A stretch of DNA of 64,000 bases. Origin: Cohaesibacter sp. ES.047. GTDB lineage: Bacteria > Pseudomonadota > Alphaproteobacteria > Rhizobiales > Cohaesibacteraceae. Under the pieces are notes generated by a model, which ran no database searches, was not told where the DNA came from, and worked only from the letters and a program-made list of their open reading frames with translations. A program made the position numbers and the translations under genes. Positions 1-8,501 of the stretch are shown here, piece by piece. Numbering within the stretch: position 1 is the first letter of the stretch; the number at the start of each line of letters is the position of its first letter. The stretch is from positions 1,770,501 to 1,834,500 of the forward strand of contig NZ_LT907844.1 of the NCBI RefSeq assembly GCF_900215505.1. Direction: 5' to 3'.

Positions 1-392
1 ATGGGGCGCAGCACTGCATAAAGGCGGGGGCGGTGGGCGGCGGCAATGCCAATGGGAACGCCGATGGCCATGCAGACGGCGCAGGAGGTGAGCACGAGGG
101 TCAGGCTCTCGGTGGTTTCCCGCCAATATCCCTGATTGAGGATGAAGAGAAAGCCCAGACCGACAAGCAGGCAGGTTTTCCAGTTTCGTTGCAGCAGCCA
201 CGCGATGCCGACAAAGATTGCGATGACGACCAGCGGATGCGGGGTATGAAGCGCCCATAAAACGCCGTCAATCGTGCTTTCCAGAATAAGACTGAGGATG
301 TCGAGCGCGCTCTCGGCGTGCGTGCGAATCCATTCGAAAAGGGCGCTCGCCAGATCTCCGACGGGCAGTTTGTGCTCATAGAGCCAATCCAC
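1..392 (-). CDS. choW: choline/glycine betaine ABC transporter permease, 5' part only
   Basis: Reading leftwards from a GTG at 392 (GAGGAAAG lies just upstream) the frame opens with VDWLYEHKLPVGDLASALF and runs off the left edge of the window, about 130 codons. Hydrophobic segments (LVVIAIFVGIAWLL, CLLVGLGFLFIL, LVLTSCAVCMAIGVPIGIAAA) match the start of the ProW/ChoW/OpuAB inner-membrane permease family. It lies downstream of and in line with the periplasmic binding protein gene choX, the usual choX-choW-choV order of alphaproteobacteria. It would form the membrane channel for choline import that feeds the divergent betBA enzymes. The 3' end and the ATPase gene are outside the window. Confidence 0.85.
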   Translation of the reverse strand, partial: MDWLYEHKLPVGDLASALFEWIRTHAESALDILSLILESTIDGVLWALHTPHPLVVIAIFVGIAWLLQRNWKTCLLVGLGFLFILNQGYWRETTESLTLVLTSCAVCMAIGVPIGIAAAHRPRLYAVLRP

Positions 393-490
393 AACTAGCT
401 TTCCTCATTTGCGGAACCATCAAGGCAGGTGCCTTGGTCCCTGATAATGCGATTGGCCCCGCCGGGGGCGAGGCCAATGTGATCGTTCGT

Positions 491-1411
491 TCAGAGACCC
501 AGAGCCGATTTGGCGGCTGGCAGGGCGGCTTCACCGTCCTTGGTGGTCACGCCATCAAGCCAGGTTTCCAGAACCTCCGGATTCTTCTTGAGCCATGCAG
601 CGGCGGCATCTTCAGCCTTTTCACCGTCGTCGAGGATAGCTCCCATGATCTCGTTTTCCATTGCGAGTGAGAATTCCAGATTGTTCAGCAGTTTGCCAAC
701 ATTCGGGCATTCTTTCACATAGCCTTTGCGCACATTGGTATAAACCGTTGCGCCGCCGAAGTCAGGGCCAAAGAAATCATCCCCACCGCTCAGATAGGTC
801 AGATCGAAATTGGCGTTCATCGGATGCGGTTCCCAGCCGAGGAAGACAATCGGCTTGTCCCGCTTGCTGAGGCGTTCAACCTGACTGAGCATACCCTGCT
901 CGGAGCTCTCGCGCACCTTGAAATCTTTGAGGCCAAAGGCATCTTTTTCGATCATGTCCATGATCAGGCGGTTGCCATCGTTGCCCGGCTCGATGCCGTA
1001 GATGACGCCCTTGAGTTCGTCTTCATGCTCTGCAATGGCACCAAAGCTATCAATGCCGAGCTTTGCACCGGCCGCGTTGGTTGCCAGCGTATATTTGGCG
1101 CCGTGAAGGTTAGCGCGCAAAGTTTCGACGGTGCCTTTTTCGCGATAAGGCTTGATGTCGGCCTCCATGGTCGGCATCCAGTTGCCGAGGAAGACATCCA
1201 CATCGCCTTCCTCAAGCGAGATGTAAGTAACGGGAACAGAGAGCACGCGGGTGTTGGTCTTGTAACCAATTGCGCCAAGAACGGTTGTCGTAGCTGCGGT
1301 GGTGGCCGTGATGTCTGTCCAGCCGACGTCGGAGAAGGTGACGGTCGAGCAGTCCGCCAAGGCTGCACCGGTGGTCAGGGCGAAGATGGAAGCGGCGACG
1401 GTCAGTTTCAT
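491..1411 (-). CDS. choX: choline ABC transporter periplasmic substrate-binding protein
   Basis: A 306-residue OpuAC-type solute-binding protein. Residues 1-19 (MKLTVAASIFALTTGAALA) form a signal peptide with AXA cleavage, followed by DCSTVTFSDVGW and the FLGNWMPTM segment typical of the choline/betaine binders, with tryptophans for the aromatic cage. It captures choline in the periplasm for the ChoW/ChoV permease. The frame could be extended to 1471, but that start lies inside the operator palindrome and lacks a signal peptide, so the Met at 1411 is chosen; GAGAGAGA precedes it. It is divergent from betI and shares its control region. Exact ligand (choline against betaine) is inferred from context. 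Confidence 0.9.
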   Translation of the reverse strand: MKLTVAASIFALTTGAALADCSTVTFSDVGWTDITATTAATTTVLGAIGYKTNTRVLSVPVTYISLEEGDVDVFLGNWMPTMEADIKPYREKGTVETLRANLHGAKYTLATNAAGAKLGIDSFGAIAEHEDELKGVIYGIEPGNDGNRLIMDMIEKDAFGLKDFKVRESSEQGMLSQVERLSKRDKPIVFLGWEPHPMNANFDLTYLSGGDDFFGPDFGGATVYTNVRKGYVKECPNVGKLLNNLEFSLAMENEIMGAILDDGEKAEDAAAAWLKKNPEVLETWLDGVTTKDGEAALPAAKSALGL

Positions 1412-1448
1412 TTCGATCTCTCTTTCCAATCTGTAGGTAAGGTTTTTA

Positions 1449-1478
1449 ATATTTATTGATTGACTGATCAATAAATAT
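1449..1478. promoter_or_regulatory. BetI-type operator, perfect 12-bp inverted repeat
   Basis: ATATTTATTGAT, six spacer bases (TGACTG), then ATCAATAAATAT form a perfect 12+12 inverted repeat between choX and betI. The core ATTGATTGAC..ATCAAT resembles known choline-responsive BetI operators. It sits 38 bases upstream of the choX start and 44 upstream of betI, so one BetI-bound site could repress both divergent units until choline is present. The sequence shows the symmetry; repression by BetI is inferred from the family. Confidence 0.8.
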
Positions 1479-1522
1479 CAGGATAAATCCATTTTGCAAC
1501 CCGCATTGCAGGAAAATCAAGC

Positions 1523-2170
1523 TTGGTCAGAAAATCGGAACAGGAAAGACGCGAAGAGTTGATCGCAGCCACCATTCGTGAGGTGGCGGCCGTGGGCTCG
1601 TTGAATGTAACGACCAGCCAGATCGCCAAGAGCGCCGGCGTGTCTGCAGGTCTCGCCTTTCACTACTTCAAGGACAAGGACAGCCTGTTTCTGGCTGCCA
1701 TGCGCGATATTCTGACACGGTATGGTTCCGATGTTCGAGCCGCGCTTGGCCGGTCGCAGGGCCCGCAAGCACGACTTGAGGCAATCGTACACTCCAGCTT
1801 CAACAACCGCAACTTCACGCGCGAGGCGATTGCGTCCTGGCTGATTTTCTACACATTGGCGCTCAAATCACCGGTGGCGCAACGCCTGCTCTATGTCTAT
1901 CAGCGGCGTCTGCACAGCAATCTGGTGTTTAATCTGCGCGGCCTGATCGGCGGGCGGTCGCCGGATGTTGCACGCCGTGTGGCCGGTCTGATTGACGGGC
2001 TTTACCTACGCTATGCGCTTGATGAGACGACGAATGCGGGCCACGAGGCCGCAGACCATGTGCTCAGAGCCATCGCGGCCGAATGCACTGAAGTGCGTGA
2101 GAATGATGAAATTTCCATCGATGAGGCTGACCCAAGCCCGATGGACCCCTTTGCCAAACCCCAGGAGTAG
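1523..2170 (+). CDS. betI: BetI, TetR-family choline-responsive repressor
   Basis: A 215-residue TetR-family regulator. The N-terminal HTH is at residues 10-55 (SLNVTTSQIAKSAGVSAGLAFHYF, with KDKDSLFLAAM following) and the remainder is the all-helical BetI ligand domain, including AIASWLIFYTLALKSP. The start is a TTG at 1523 with AGGAAAA upstream; no better ATG fits the conserved N-terminus. The stop codon is followed directly by betB at 2171, so the two are co-transcribed. It should repress its own operon and probably choXW through the 1449-1478 palindrome. The last 20 residues are an acidic tail not typical of the family core. Confidence 0.92.
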   Translation: MVRKSEQERREELIAATIREVAAVGSLNVTTSQIAKSAGVSAGLAFHYFKDKDSLFLAAMRDILTRYGSDVRAALGRSQGPQARLEAIVHSSFNNRNFTREAIASWLIFYTLALKSPVAQRLLYVYQRRLHSNLVFNLRGLIGGRSPDVARRVAGLIDGLYLRYALDETTNAGHEAADHVLRAIAAECTEVRENDEISIDEADPSPMDPFAKPQE

Positions 2171-3637
2171 ATGCCCATGACGACGGCATATCAGCCGCTC
2201 GCAAGCCATTTTGTGAACGGGCAGTATATTGATGATGAAAGCGGACCGGACATTCCCGTGATCTATCCGGCGACCGGTGCCGTGTTTGCGACGGTGCACA
2301 GCGCGACGCCCAAGATTGTGGGTCAGGCGATTGCATCGGCTGAACGCGCCCAGAAGGAATGGGCCGAGCGATCCGGTGTGGAACGGGGACGGGTGCTGCT
2401 GCGTGCAGCCCAGATCCTGCGCGAGAGAAACCGAGAGTTGTCCGAACTTGAAACCCATGATACGGGCAAGCCCCTGTCCGAGACACTCGTTGCTGATGCG
2501 ACGTCCGGTGCGGATGCGCTGGAGTATTTCGGCGGTCTTGCAGCGACATTGACCGGCGAGCAGATCCCGATTGCGGGCGGAGACTTTGTTTATACGCGCC
2601 GCGAGCCTTTGGGCGTGTGCGTCGGGATCGGGGCGTGGAACTATCCCATCCAGATCGCATCCTGGAAGGCCGCGCCTGCTCTGGCGTGCGGCAATGCCAT
2701 GATTTTCAAACCCTCGGAAGTCACGCCGCTATCAGCGCTCAAGCTTGCCGAGATCCTTGTTGAGGCGGGCGCTCCGGCCGGTCTGTTCAATGTTGTACAG
2801 GGTTATGGCGACGTGGGCGCTGCGCTGGTATCCGATCCGCGCGTCGACAAGGTGTCCCTGACAGGATCCGTGCCAACGGGCCAGAAAGTCTACGCCAGTG
2901 CCGCAGGCGGTCTCAAGCATGCCACTATGGAGTTGGGTGGCAAATCGCCGATTGTCATTTTCGATGATGCGGATTTCGACAATGCGGTGTCAGCGGCCAT
3001 CAACGGTAATTTCTATTCAACCGGTCAGATCTGCTCGAACGGAACCCGCGTGTTTGTTCAGTCCGGGCTTCATGATGCTTTCCTTGATCGCCTGACCGAG
3101 CGGATGAAAGATGCCGTGATCGGCAATCCCATGGATGAGGCGACGACAATCGGGCCGATGGTCTCGGATAAGCAGCGCCAGATTGTGCTGGGCTATATCG
3201 AAAAGGGTCAAGCCGAAGGCGCAAAGCTCGTTGCCGGTGGTCACGCAATCAAAGGCGAGGGCTTTTACATCGAGCCAACGGTCTTTGCCGGTGTGACCGA
3301 CGAGATGACCATCGCCCGGGAAGAAATCTTCGGGCCGGTCATGTCCGTTCTGTCCTTTGAGGATGAAGACGAAGCCGTCCGGCGCGCCAACGATACGCGC
3401 TTCGGTCTGGCCGCCGGGGTCTTTACCCGCGATCTCGCCCGTGCCCATCGCGTTGCGAGCCGGTTCGAAGCGGGCACTTGCTACATCAATACCTATAATC
3501 TTACGCCGGTTGAGGCTCCGTTTGGCGGGGTCAAGAATTCCGGCGTGGGAAGAGAAAATTCCAAGGCTGCTATAGACCACTATAGCCAACTCAAGTCCGT
3601 TTATGTGTGTTTGGGCGATACGGAGGCGCCATTCTAA
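2171..3637 (+). CDS. betB: betaine aldehyde dehydrogenase
   Basis: A 488-residue NAD(P)-dependent aldehyde dehydrogenase that oxidises betaine aldehyde to glycine betaine in the cytosol. Seen directly: the cofactor region [24 protein letters not shown], the KPSE motif, the catalytic glutamate in MELGGKSP (about residue 254) and the catalytic cysteine in GQICSNGTR (about residue 288). Length is normal for BetB. It begins at the base after the betI stop and its TAA overlaps the betA ATG by one base (TAATG), indicating translational coupling. It works with BetA to make the osmoprotectant from imported choline. No betC (choline sulfatase) lies between the genes, unlike in some rhizobia. Confidence 0.95.
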   Translation: MPMTTAYQPLASHFVNGQYIDDESGPDIPVIYPATGAVFATVHSATPKIVGQAIASAERAQKEWAERSGVERGRVLLRAAQILRERNRELSELETHDTGKPLSETLVADATSGADALEYFGGLAATLTGEQIPIAGGDFVYTRREPLGVCVGIGAWNYPIQIASWKAAPALACGNAMIFKPSEVTPLSALKLAEILVEAGAPAGLFNVVQGYGDVGAALVSDPRVDKVSLTGSVPTGQKVYASAAGGLKHATMELGGKSPIVIFDDADFDNAVSAAINGNFYSTGQICSNGTRVFVQSGLHDAFLDRLTERMKDAVIGNPMDEATTIGPMVSDKQRQIVLGYIEKGQAEGAKLVAGGHAIKGEGFYIEPTVFAGVTDEMTIAREEIFGPVMSVLSFEDEDEAVRRANDTRFGLAAGVFTRDLARAHRVASRFEAGTCYINTYNLTPVEAPFGGVKNSGVGRENSKAAIDHYSQLKSVYVCLGDTEAPF

Positions 3638-5292
3638 TGCGAGCTGATTATATTATTATTGGGTCCGGATCTGCCGGCAGCGCCACCGCTTATCGTCTTG
3701 CCGAGGCGGGAAAGTCCGTCATTGTCATCGAACAGGGCGGCACTGACATCGGGCCGTTCATCCAGATGCCTGCCGCGCTCTCCTATCCCATGAACATGCC
3801 GATCTATGACTGGGGTTATGCCAGTGAACCCGAGCCGCACCTTGATGGCCGCAGCATTGTCACGCCGCGCGGCAAGGTCGTTGGTGGCACCTCCTCGATC
3901 AACGGCATGGTCTATGTGCGCGGCCACGCTCGCGATTATGATCACTGGGATGAAAACGGCGCAACCGGCTGGTCCTATGCCGATGTTCTGCCCTATTTCA
4001 AGCGGATGGAGAACTGGCATTCGGGTGGTCATGGCGGCGATCCTGAGTGGCGCGGCAAGGATGGCCCGCTGCATATCACGCGCGGCCCGCGCAATAGCCC
4101 GCTCGTCAAGGCCTTTGAAGAGGCCGGACGTCAGGCGGGCTACGAGATGACACCGGATTATAACGGCGAGAAACAAGAGGGCTTTGGCCCGCTTGAAGCC
4201 ACCATCTGGAAAGGGGACCGCTGGTCCACCGTCAAGGCCTATCTCAAGCCTGCGATCAAGGCTGGTCGCTGCGAGTTGGTGAAGGCCTTTGCCCAGAAGA
4301 TTGTCATCAAGGACGGCAAGGCAACCGGTGTTGAAGTGGTGCGCAAGGGCAAGGTGGAGGTCATCGAGGCCAATGCGGAAGTCATCGTTGCGGCCTCCTC
4401 GATCAATTCGCCCAAGCTGTTGATGCTGTCGGGCATCGGCCCTGCTGATGAACTCAAGGGCCACGGCATTGATGTGATTGCGGATCGCCCCGGCGTTGGC
4501 AAGAATTTGCAGGATCATCTGGAGCTTTACATCCAGCAGGCCTGCACCCAGCCGATCACCCTTTTCAAATACTGGAACCTCTTCGGCAAGGGACTGATCG
4601 GGGCTCAGTGGCTGTTCACCCGCAAGGGGCTTGGGGCGTCGAACCAGTTTGAAAGCGGTGCCTTCGTGCGCTCTGCTGCTGGTGTTGAATATCCCGATAT
4701 CCAGTTCCACTTCCTTCCCATCGCCGTACGCTATGATGGGCAGGTGGCGGCCGAGGGACACGGTTTCCAAGCCCATGTCGGACCGATGCGGTCGAAATCC
4801 CGCGGCGAGGTGACGTTGCGGTCAGCAGATCCGAGGGAAGCGCCGAAGATCCTCTTCAACTATATGGCGCACGAGGATGACTGGCGCGACTTCCGCATTT
4901 GCATCGAGCTGACCCGCGAGATCTTTGGGCAGTCGGCCTTTGATCCTTATCGCGGCAAGGAAATCCAGCCCGGTAGCCATGTGACGACGGAAGAGGCTCT
5001 GAATGCCTTCATCCGCGACAATGTGGAAAGCGCCTATCATCCTTGCGGGACCTGCAAGATGGGCGCAAAGGATGACCCGATGGCGGTGGTTGATCCAGAT
5101 CTCAAGGTGATTGGTGTCGAGGGCCTGCGCGTCGCCGACAGCTCGATCTTCCCGCGCATCAACAATGGCAACCTCAATGGCCCCTCGATCCTCGTGGGCG
5201 AGAAGGCTGCCGACCACATCCTCGGCACCATGCTGCCCCGCGATGAATCCCAACCCTGGATGCACCCCGACTGGCAGACCAGCCAGCGCTAG
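3637..5292 (+). CDS. betA: choline dehydrogenase
   Basis: A 551-residue GMC-family FAD flavoprotein that oxidises choline to betaine aldehyde, usually membrane-associated and feeding electrons to the respiratory chain. Seen: the N-terminal Rossmann motif [20 protein letters not shown], the GMC signature around [18 protein letters not shown], and the C-terminal active-site histidine region [13 protein letters not shown] with NNGNLNGPS. The start is the ATG at 3637, overlapping the betB stop and preceded by GGAGG; an upstream in-frame ATG at 3607 lies inside betB and is not favoured. It is the last gene of betIBA and is followed by a hairpin. Confidence 0.95.
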   Translation: MRADYIIIGSGSAGSATAYRLAEAGKSVIVIEQGGTDIGPFIQMPAALSYPMNMPIYDWGYASEPEPHLDGRSIVTPRGKVVGGTSSINGMVYVRGHARDYDHWDENGATGWSYADVLPYFKRMENWHSGGHGGDPEWRGKDGPLHITRGPRNSPLVKAFEEAGRQAGYEMTPDYNGEKQEGFGPLEATIWKGDRWSTVKAYLKPAIKAGRCELVKAFAQKIVIKDGKATGVEVVRKGKVEVIEANAEVIVAASSINSPKLLMLSGIGPADELKGHGIDVIADRPGVGKNLQDHLELYIQQACTQPITLFKYWNLFGKGLIGAQWLFTRKGLGASNQFESGAFVRSAAGVEYPDIQFHFLPIAVRYDGQVAAEGHGFQAHVGPMRSKSRGEVTLRSADPREAPKILFNYMAHEDDWRDFRICIELTREIFGQSAFDPYRGKEIQPGSHVTTEEALNAFIRDNVESAYHPCGTCKMGAKDDPMAVVDPDLKVIGVEGLRVADSSIFPRINNGNLNGPSILVGEKAADHILGTMLPRDESQPWMHPDWQTSQR

Positions 5293-5305
5293 GGCTATCA
5301 AAACA

Positions 5306-5331
5306 ATCAGAGGCCATCCATGGCCTCTGAT
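5306..5331 (+). terminator. hairpin after betIBA, probable terminator
   Basis: A perfect 12-bp inverted repeat (ATCAGAGGCCAT and its complement, two central bases) begins 14 bases after the betA stop. It is followed by CCTCTTTGG rather than a clean T run, so it is a likely but not strong intrinsic terminator. The position at the end of the operon supports this role. Confidence 0.55.
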
Positions 5332-5373
5332 CCTCTTTGGCTCAGCTCAGTGCCTGATTAGCTTCGGGAGGCC

Positions 5374-5469
5374 CTTGTAAAGCTGCGCGATGCGGTCCGC
5401 GATCCCAAGAAATATCCCGAACAGGCAAAGACGCAGGTATTGGCTTATACCAAGGGCGTGAAGTTCTGA
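5374..5469 (+). pseudogene. C-terminal remnant of an unidentified host gene
   Basis: A reading frame ending in TGA at 5469 encodes LVKLRDAVRDPKKYPEQ..., ending YTKGVKF, 31 residues of well-formed protein-like sequence. There is no start codon or ribosome site, and an in-frame TAG lies at 5359-5361. It reads as the last part of a host gene whose upstream portion was lost next to the insertion element that starts about 10 bases further on. The parent family is not recognised. Confidence 0.5.
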
Positions 5470-5529
5470 CTCTTTAGGGATTCCATTTTTAGCACTGGCG
5501 TGATTCAACATGGCAAAGGAGATTTTGCC

Positions 5530-6051
5530 ATGTCTGCCGCTTTGATTCTTAGCGATGCTTTTGACGCCGATAGTTTGCGCCGTCTTGCCAAAGGATGCCG
5601 CAATGCCAAACAGGGCCGCCGCCTACTGGCCATTGCGGCTGTCTATGACGGCATGAACCGTGCTGATGCCGCCAAAGTCGGCGGTATGGACCGCCAGACT
5701 TTGCGAGATTGGGTTCTTCGCTTCAATGAGCAAGGCACCGATGGTCTTGTCGACATCAAAGCAACCGGCGCTCCCATGCGCTTGAGCCCAGAACAGCTCG
5801 AAGAGTTTGTTGCTATCGTTGAAACCGGTCCTGATCCTGAGAAGGACGGCGTCTCTGTCTGGCGTAGCCAGGATCTGGTGCGTGTGATCCAAGAGCGGTT
5901 TGGGGTCTCCTACAAGGAACGTGGAGTACGGGATCTTTTGCGCCGCATGGGGTATGTGCGCATATCTGGTCGACCTCAACATCCAGAACAAAAGCCTGAA
6001 GTCATTGATGCTTTCAAAAAAACTTCTCCGCAACGTTGGCAGCGCATGTAG
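5530..6051 (+). CDS. IS630 transposase, N-terminal frame
   Basis: This frame encodes about 173 residues from ATG 5530 (MSAALILSDAFDADSL). It holds the paired helix-turn-helix DNA-binding region (RADAAKVGGMDRQTLRDWVLRFNEQGTDGL and YKERGVRDLLRRMGYV). At 6016-6022 (AAAAAAA) a -1 shift would continue as FKKNFSATLAAH, the family's usual sequence, into the DDE frame. Without the shift it ends shortly after in a non-family tail (KTSPQRWQRM). An ATG at 5500 also exists in frame but adds residues not typical of the family. Confidence 0.8.
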   Translation: MSAALILSDAFDADSLRRLAKGCRNAKQGRRLLAIAAVYDGMNRADAAKVGGMDRQTLRDWVLRFNEQGTDGLVDIKATGAPMRLSPEQLEEFVAIVETGPDPEKDGVSVWRSQDLVRVIQERFGVSYKERGVRDLLRRMGYVRISGRPQHPEQKPEVIDAFKKTSPQRWQRM

Positions 6052-6620
6052 GCCATTTGCCAAAGAACAAGCCCATCGAGATTTGGTGGCAAGATGAGGC
6101 TAGGCTTGGTCAGAAGAATGGACTGGCCCGACTATGGGCAAAAAAGGGAACCAGACCACGTCTGCCAGCCGATCAGCGATATAAAAATGCCTATCTGTTC
6201 GGTGCAATATGTCCAGCGCGTGGCGTTGGCGCGGGATTGATGATGCCTTTTGCAAATACACAGGCCATGCAAATGCACCTCGAAGAAGTCTCAAGGACAG
6301 TGGCGCGCGGCGCTCATGCCGTGGTGCTGATGGATCGTGCCGGATGGCATACGACAAGCAGACTCAACGTGCCCAAGAATATCACCATCCTCCTGTTGCC
6401 TTCCAAATCACCGGAACTGAACCCAGTTGAGAATATTTGGCAGTATCTGCGCGGTACCTTCCTGTCCAATCGGGTCTTCGAAGACTATGCCGCCATTCTT
6501 GATGCTGGTTGCCAAGCATGGAAGAGCCTCTCCGCCAACCCAACCATCATCCATTCAATAGGTATGAGAAAATGGGCTCAATGTAGGTTTTCACACGGTA
6601 CTGCCATAATCCGGTATTAG
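6036..6620 (+). CDS. IS630 transposase, catalytic DDE frame
   Basis: The second frame carries the RNase-H-like catalytic core: first acidic position in IWWQDEARLGQ, second in VVLMDRAGWHTT, and the glutamate in SPELNPVENIWQYL. It is in the -1 frame relative to the N-terminal ORF and is most likely expressed as a fusion through slippage at the A7 run (6016-6022) rather than from its own ATG at 6036. All three catalytic positions are present, so the element may be active. The C-terminus (HGTAIIRY) runs past the usual MRKWA end. Confidence 0.8.
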   Translation: MAAHVGHLPKNKPIEIWWQDEARLGQKNGLARLWAKKGTRPRLPADQRYKNAYLFGAICPARGVGAGLMMPFANTQAMQMHLEEVSRTVARGAHAVVLMDRAGWHTTSRLNVPKNITILLLPSKSPELNPVENIWQYLRGTFLSNRVFEDYAAILDAGCQAWKSLSANPTIIHSIGMRKWAQCRFSHGTAIIRY

Positions 6621-6702
6621 GCGGAATTATCCGGGAATTGCCGAAAACGTGTTTGAATTAAACGGGTTAAGAGAGATCGAAAGGTCATCTTGCCCGTTTT
6701 TG

Positions 6703-6724
6703 TTTTTCACGGGGTTTTGCCACA
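6703..6724 (+). repeat. left-end transposase-type binding site of prophage 1
   Basis: TTTTTCACGGGGTTTTGCCA starts a 22-bp element that matches, in inverted orientation, the right-end site at 45881-45902 with one mismatch over 21 bases. The TTTCAC half resembles the YGTTTCAY part of the MuA consensus. Only one good copy is seen at this end; a partial copy in the opposite direction (TGGCAAAATC) lies near 6887. Confidence 0.55.
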
Positions 6725-6902
6725 AAAACGGTTTAGCGGGTGTTTTCTTGATCTGGGATGAGGAACTTTCAACTGTCTTCAATTGCGCTTCGAAGACTGT
6801 TTTAGGCGCGCCTTAAATCGCAGAAATCAGCCTTTGAGAAGCTTTTGTGCGACCGCTCCAACCTTTGCATAATCGGGGCTGAAAGCTGGCAAAATCTAAA
6901 AT

Positions 6903-7033
6903 GAACTTGGAACAACGCTTCCAAGTTGAAAAAGATGCAGCTTGGATTTTAGGAAAATCACGGAAAATCAATATCTTGCCTGTTCCAAGTTAGACAAACT
7001 GCATGCAAAGTGTAGCGGTTCGAACTTGGAACA
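6903..7033. repeat. two inverted pairs of an AACTTGGAACA word
   Basis: AACTTGGAA (6904-6912) and TTCCAAGTT (6919-6927) form a perfect 9-bp pair with a 6-base spacer. TGTTCCAAGTT (6981-6991) and AACTTGGAACA (7023-7033) form a perfect 11-bp pair with a 31-base spacer. Four copies of one word in 130 bases of non-coding DNA near the prophage end suggest a protein-binding array, for example a transposition enhancer or operator. Confidence 0.55.
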
Positions 7034-7050
7034 GGCTGAGCCTCGTTTCC

Positions 7051-7404
7051 CTATTGTTGGGCTTGGCCTTTTTCGGCGTCCATTTCGCCGAGCTCGCCCA
7101 GGATTAGGCGGCTAATCTCATTGAAATGCTTCATCTTGAGATCAGATAGGCCGGAAATGTTGAGGCGGAAATAAATATGTTGCCACAAGAGGTTAGCGTC
7201 TTGCTGTTTCGCAGCGGCTAAACTATGGATTGCGGTGTCTAGGCGGTGGTAGTCGAAAGCTCGCATTGGTATCCAAGCTGGCAAGCGGTTATTTAGGAAC
7301 AACAGCATTGCTGCGCCTAAAACTATCTTTGCCCAGTTTCTTTCCACTGTTGGAAAGGAAACTTTGCTGGATAACAGGCCTCGTAAATAAGTGGCGTCAT
7401 TCAT
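7051..7404 (-). CDS. hypothetical protein at prophage 1 left end
   Basis: A 117-residue protein (MNDATYLRGLLSSKVSFPTVERNW...) on the reverse strand between the left end and the repressor gene. GAGG lies upstream of the ATG at 7404. It has a mildly hydrophobic stretch (KIVLGAAMLLFLNNRL), then charged helical sequence, and an acidic C-terminus. I do not recognise a family. Its position, expressed in the same direction as the repressor and next to the phage end, is typical of lysogeny-expressed cargo genes, so a role in the lysogen (for example exclusion) is possible but unproven. Confidence 0.55.
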   Translation of the reverse strand: MNDATYLRGLLSSKVSFPTVERNWAKIVLGAAMLLFLNNRLPAWIPMRAFDYHRLDTAIHSLAAAKQQDANLLWQHIYFRLNISGLSDLKMKHFNEISRLILGELGEMDAEKGQAQQ

Positions 7405-7475
7405 TCAATTGGAACCTCATCGAAACCCGCGGGCGGCGGGCGTACTTGTTACGATAAGGCGGTTAGGTCGCCGAA

Positions 7476-7502
7476 GGGGAGATGTTGGTAGCATCTCTCC
7501 CC
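7476..7502 (-). terminator. hairpin between repressor and left-end gene
   Basis: GGGGAGATG and CATCTCTCCCC pair around a 7-base loop with a two-base bulge. It lies downstream of the reverse-strand repressor gene. There is no T run on either side, so it may be a weak or factor-dependent terminator or an mRNA end. Confidence 0.25.
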
Positions 7503-7548
7503 GCCAACTTTAGGCTGTGTTAGGTTGCGAGGCAACTGGCAGATCTGC

Positions 7549-8010
7549 CTAAAGTACCGCGAGTTTCAAAAGATCGCGGCATCTTTCTTTAAGCTGAGTT
7601 CGCATCTCTTCAGGCGGGTATTTGCCCTTGTCCTCTGCGATCTTGCGATAGCATTCCATATAAACCAGCCAAAGCTTTTCCGGGCCTATTTTCACCCGTC
7701 GATTTTGAGCTTGGAATTCTGCGACCGTCACAACAACTGCTTCCATCAATTCAGCGTCTAGCGGCTTGACGGGTATTTCATCCAAATAGATCTCACCTTC
7801 ACCGGTGAACAACCAATGCAGGCTCACGTTGGTAGCGCGTCTTATCTTTTCGATCGCCTCGGCATCTGGCGAGCGAGTCCCCCTCTCATAGTTGGTATAG
7901 GAATCGAACTTGATCCCCACTCGTTCGCTGAATTCCACACGCGTCTCGTTCCCACGCAAGAAGGTAAGCCTTTGTGAAAAGGGTGTTTTTGGCTTTGGAG
8001 GTCTACCCAT
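7549..8010 (-). CDS. XRE-family helix-turn-helix repressor of prophage 1
   Basis: A 153-residue protein with an N-terminal XRE/Cro-CI domain (residues about 12-70: FSQRLTFLRGNETRVEFSERVGIKFDSYTNYERGTRSPDAEAI, then VSLHWLFTGEG, the usual end of phage CI N-domains). The C-terminal half is helical and shows no S24 protease motif, so induction would not be by RecA-stimulated self-cleavage. It is divergent from the Ner-like gene, the position of the Mu c repressor. It probably keeps the prophage silent through the operators between 8011 and 8160. Confidence 0.75.
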   Translation of the reverse strand: MGRPPKPKTPFSQRLTFLRGNETRVEFSERVGIKFDSYTNYERGTRSPDAEAIEKIRRATNVSLHWLFTGEGEIYLDEIPVKPLDAELMEAVVVTVAEFQAQNRRVKIGPEKLWLVYMECYRKIAEDKGKYPPEEMRTQLKERCRDLLKLAVL

Positions 8011-8019
8011 ATTTTAAAA

Positions 8020-8139
8020 AGGTACAAATACAATCATATTCGATTGATTAAAGTTTGTTTTGTACCTATACTCCACTTAGTTAAATAACCCAACTTAGGT
8101 CAAAAAAGACAATCGCGAGGCTCCACCCTTTTGATTGTC
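8020..8139. promoter_or_regulatory. divergent early control region with two inverted repeats
   Basis: Between the repressor and ner, AGGTACAAA (8020-8028) pairs with TTTGTACCT (8059-8067), and GACAATC (8108-8114) pairs with GATTGTC (8133-8139). The first pair lies next to the repressor start and the second next to ner, so they are candidate operators for the repressor and Ner. The AT-rich spacer could hold the promoters; no single -35/-10 pair stands out. Confidence 0.5.
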
Positions 8140-8159
8140 ACAACTTCGAAGGTGTGTTC

Positions 8160-8501
8160 ATGACACGTCCACCCAAGAAGGACAAGGCTCCCGCCGATAT
8201 CCTTCATTTGCTGCGGAAAATGCAACTGTCCTATGCGGCGGTGGACCGCATGTTCAGCCTCTCGAAAGGAAGCGCCGTTCATGCCGCCCGCACTGCTCAT
8301 GAGCCCGGTGAAAAGGCTATTTCCGAAGTGCTGGGCCTTCCTGCCAATCGCATTTGGCCAAGTCGCTACGATCCGCAGACGGGTGAACGTCTGAAACCAC
8401 AGCCCTCGTCGAACAATAAGCCCAAGCGCGTTCTGCGTCACCGGCAAATCGACAAGCCTCTCTCCTCATGTGGACAGTCAAAAGGCGGAGAGGCAGCGTG
8501 A
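8160..8501 (+). CDS. ner: Ner-like early regulator
   Basis: A 113-residue protein with a Ner/Nlp-type DNA-binding domain: DILHLLRKMQLSYAAVDRMFSL, KGSAVHAAR, then EPGEKAISEVLGLPANRIWPSRYDPQTGER, the family's usual closing motif. In Mu, Ner represses the repressor and early promoters after lytic growth begins. The ATG at 8160 with AAGG at 8149-8152 is preferred over the GTG at 8154. The C-terminal 35 residues are basic and extend past the Mu Ner length. Confidence 0.8.
   Translation: MTRPPKKDKAPADILHLLRKMQLSYAAVDRMFSLSKGSAVHAARTAHEPGEKAISEVLGLPANRIWPSRYDPQTGERLKPQPSSNNKPKRVLRHRQIDKPLSSCGQSKGGEAA

Larger units (their letters stand above)
5480..6620 (+). mobile_element. IS630-family insertion sequence
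   Basis: A Tc1/mariner-related IS630 element with a transposase made from two frames joined at an A7 run. Element ends are not certain. A weak inverted similarity, CACTGGCGTG at 5493-5502 against CACGGTACTG (reverse complement CAGTACCGTG) at 6594-6603, may be the terminal repeats, with target TA dinucleotides nearby. It sits between the remnant of a host gene and the left end of prophage 1, marking an insertion hot spot. Confidence 0.7.
6621..7050. other. non-coding segment: junction and left end of prophage 1
   Basis: No credible gene lies in these 430 bases. They hold the end of the IS630 element, the left boundary of prophage 1 (around 6691-6703), one transposase-type site at 6703-6724 and four copies of an AACTTGGAACA-like word (6903-7033). 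A clean 5-bp target duplication matching the right end could not be found, so the exact left terminus is unsettled. Confidence 0.6.

Noticed and set aside
1412-1471. Upstream start for the choline-binding protein at 1471
   Set aside because: It lies in the operator palindrome, adds 20 residues before a perfect signal peptide and lacks a ribosome site.
3634-4776. 380-codon reverse frame inside betA
   Set aside because: Antisense shadow of a well-defined GMC oxidoreductase; composition follows the complementary codons and there is no ribosome site.
7405-7475. tRNA or small RNA in the GC-rich stretch before the repressor
   Set aside because: No cloverleaf or conserved tRNA boxes could be drawn; only the simple hairpin at 7476-7502 is convincing.
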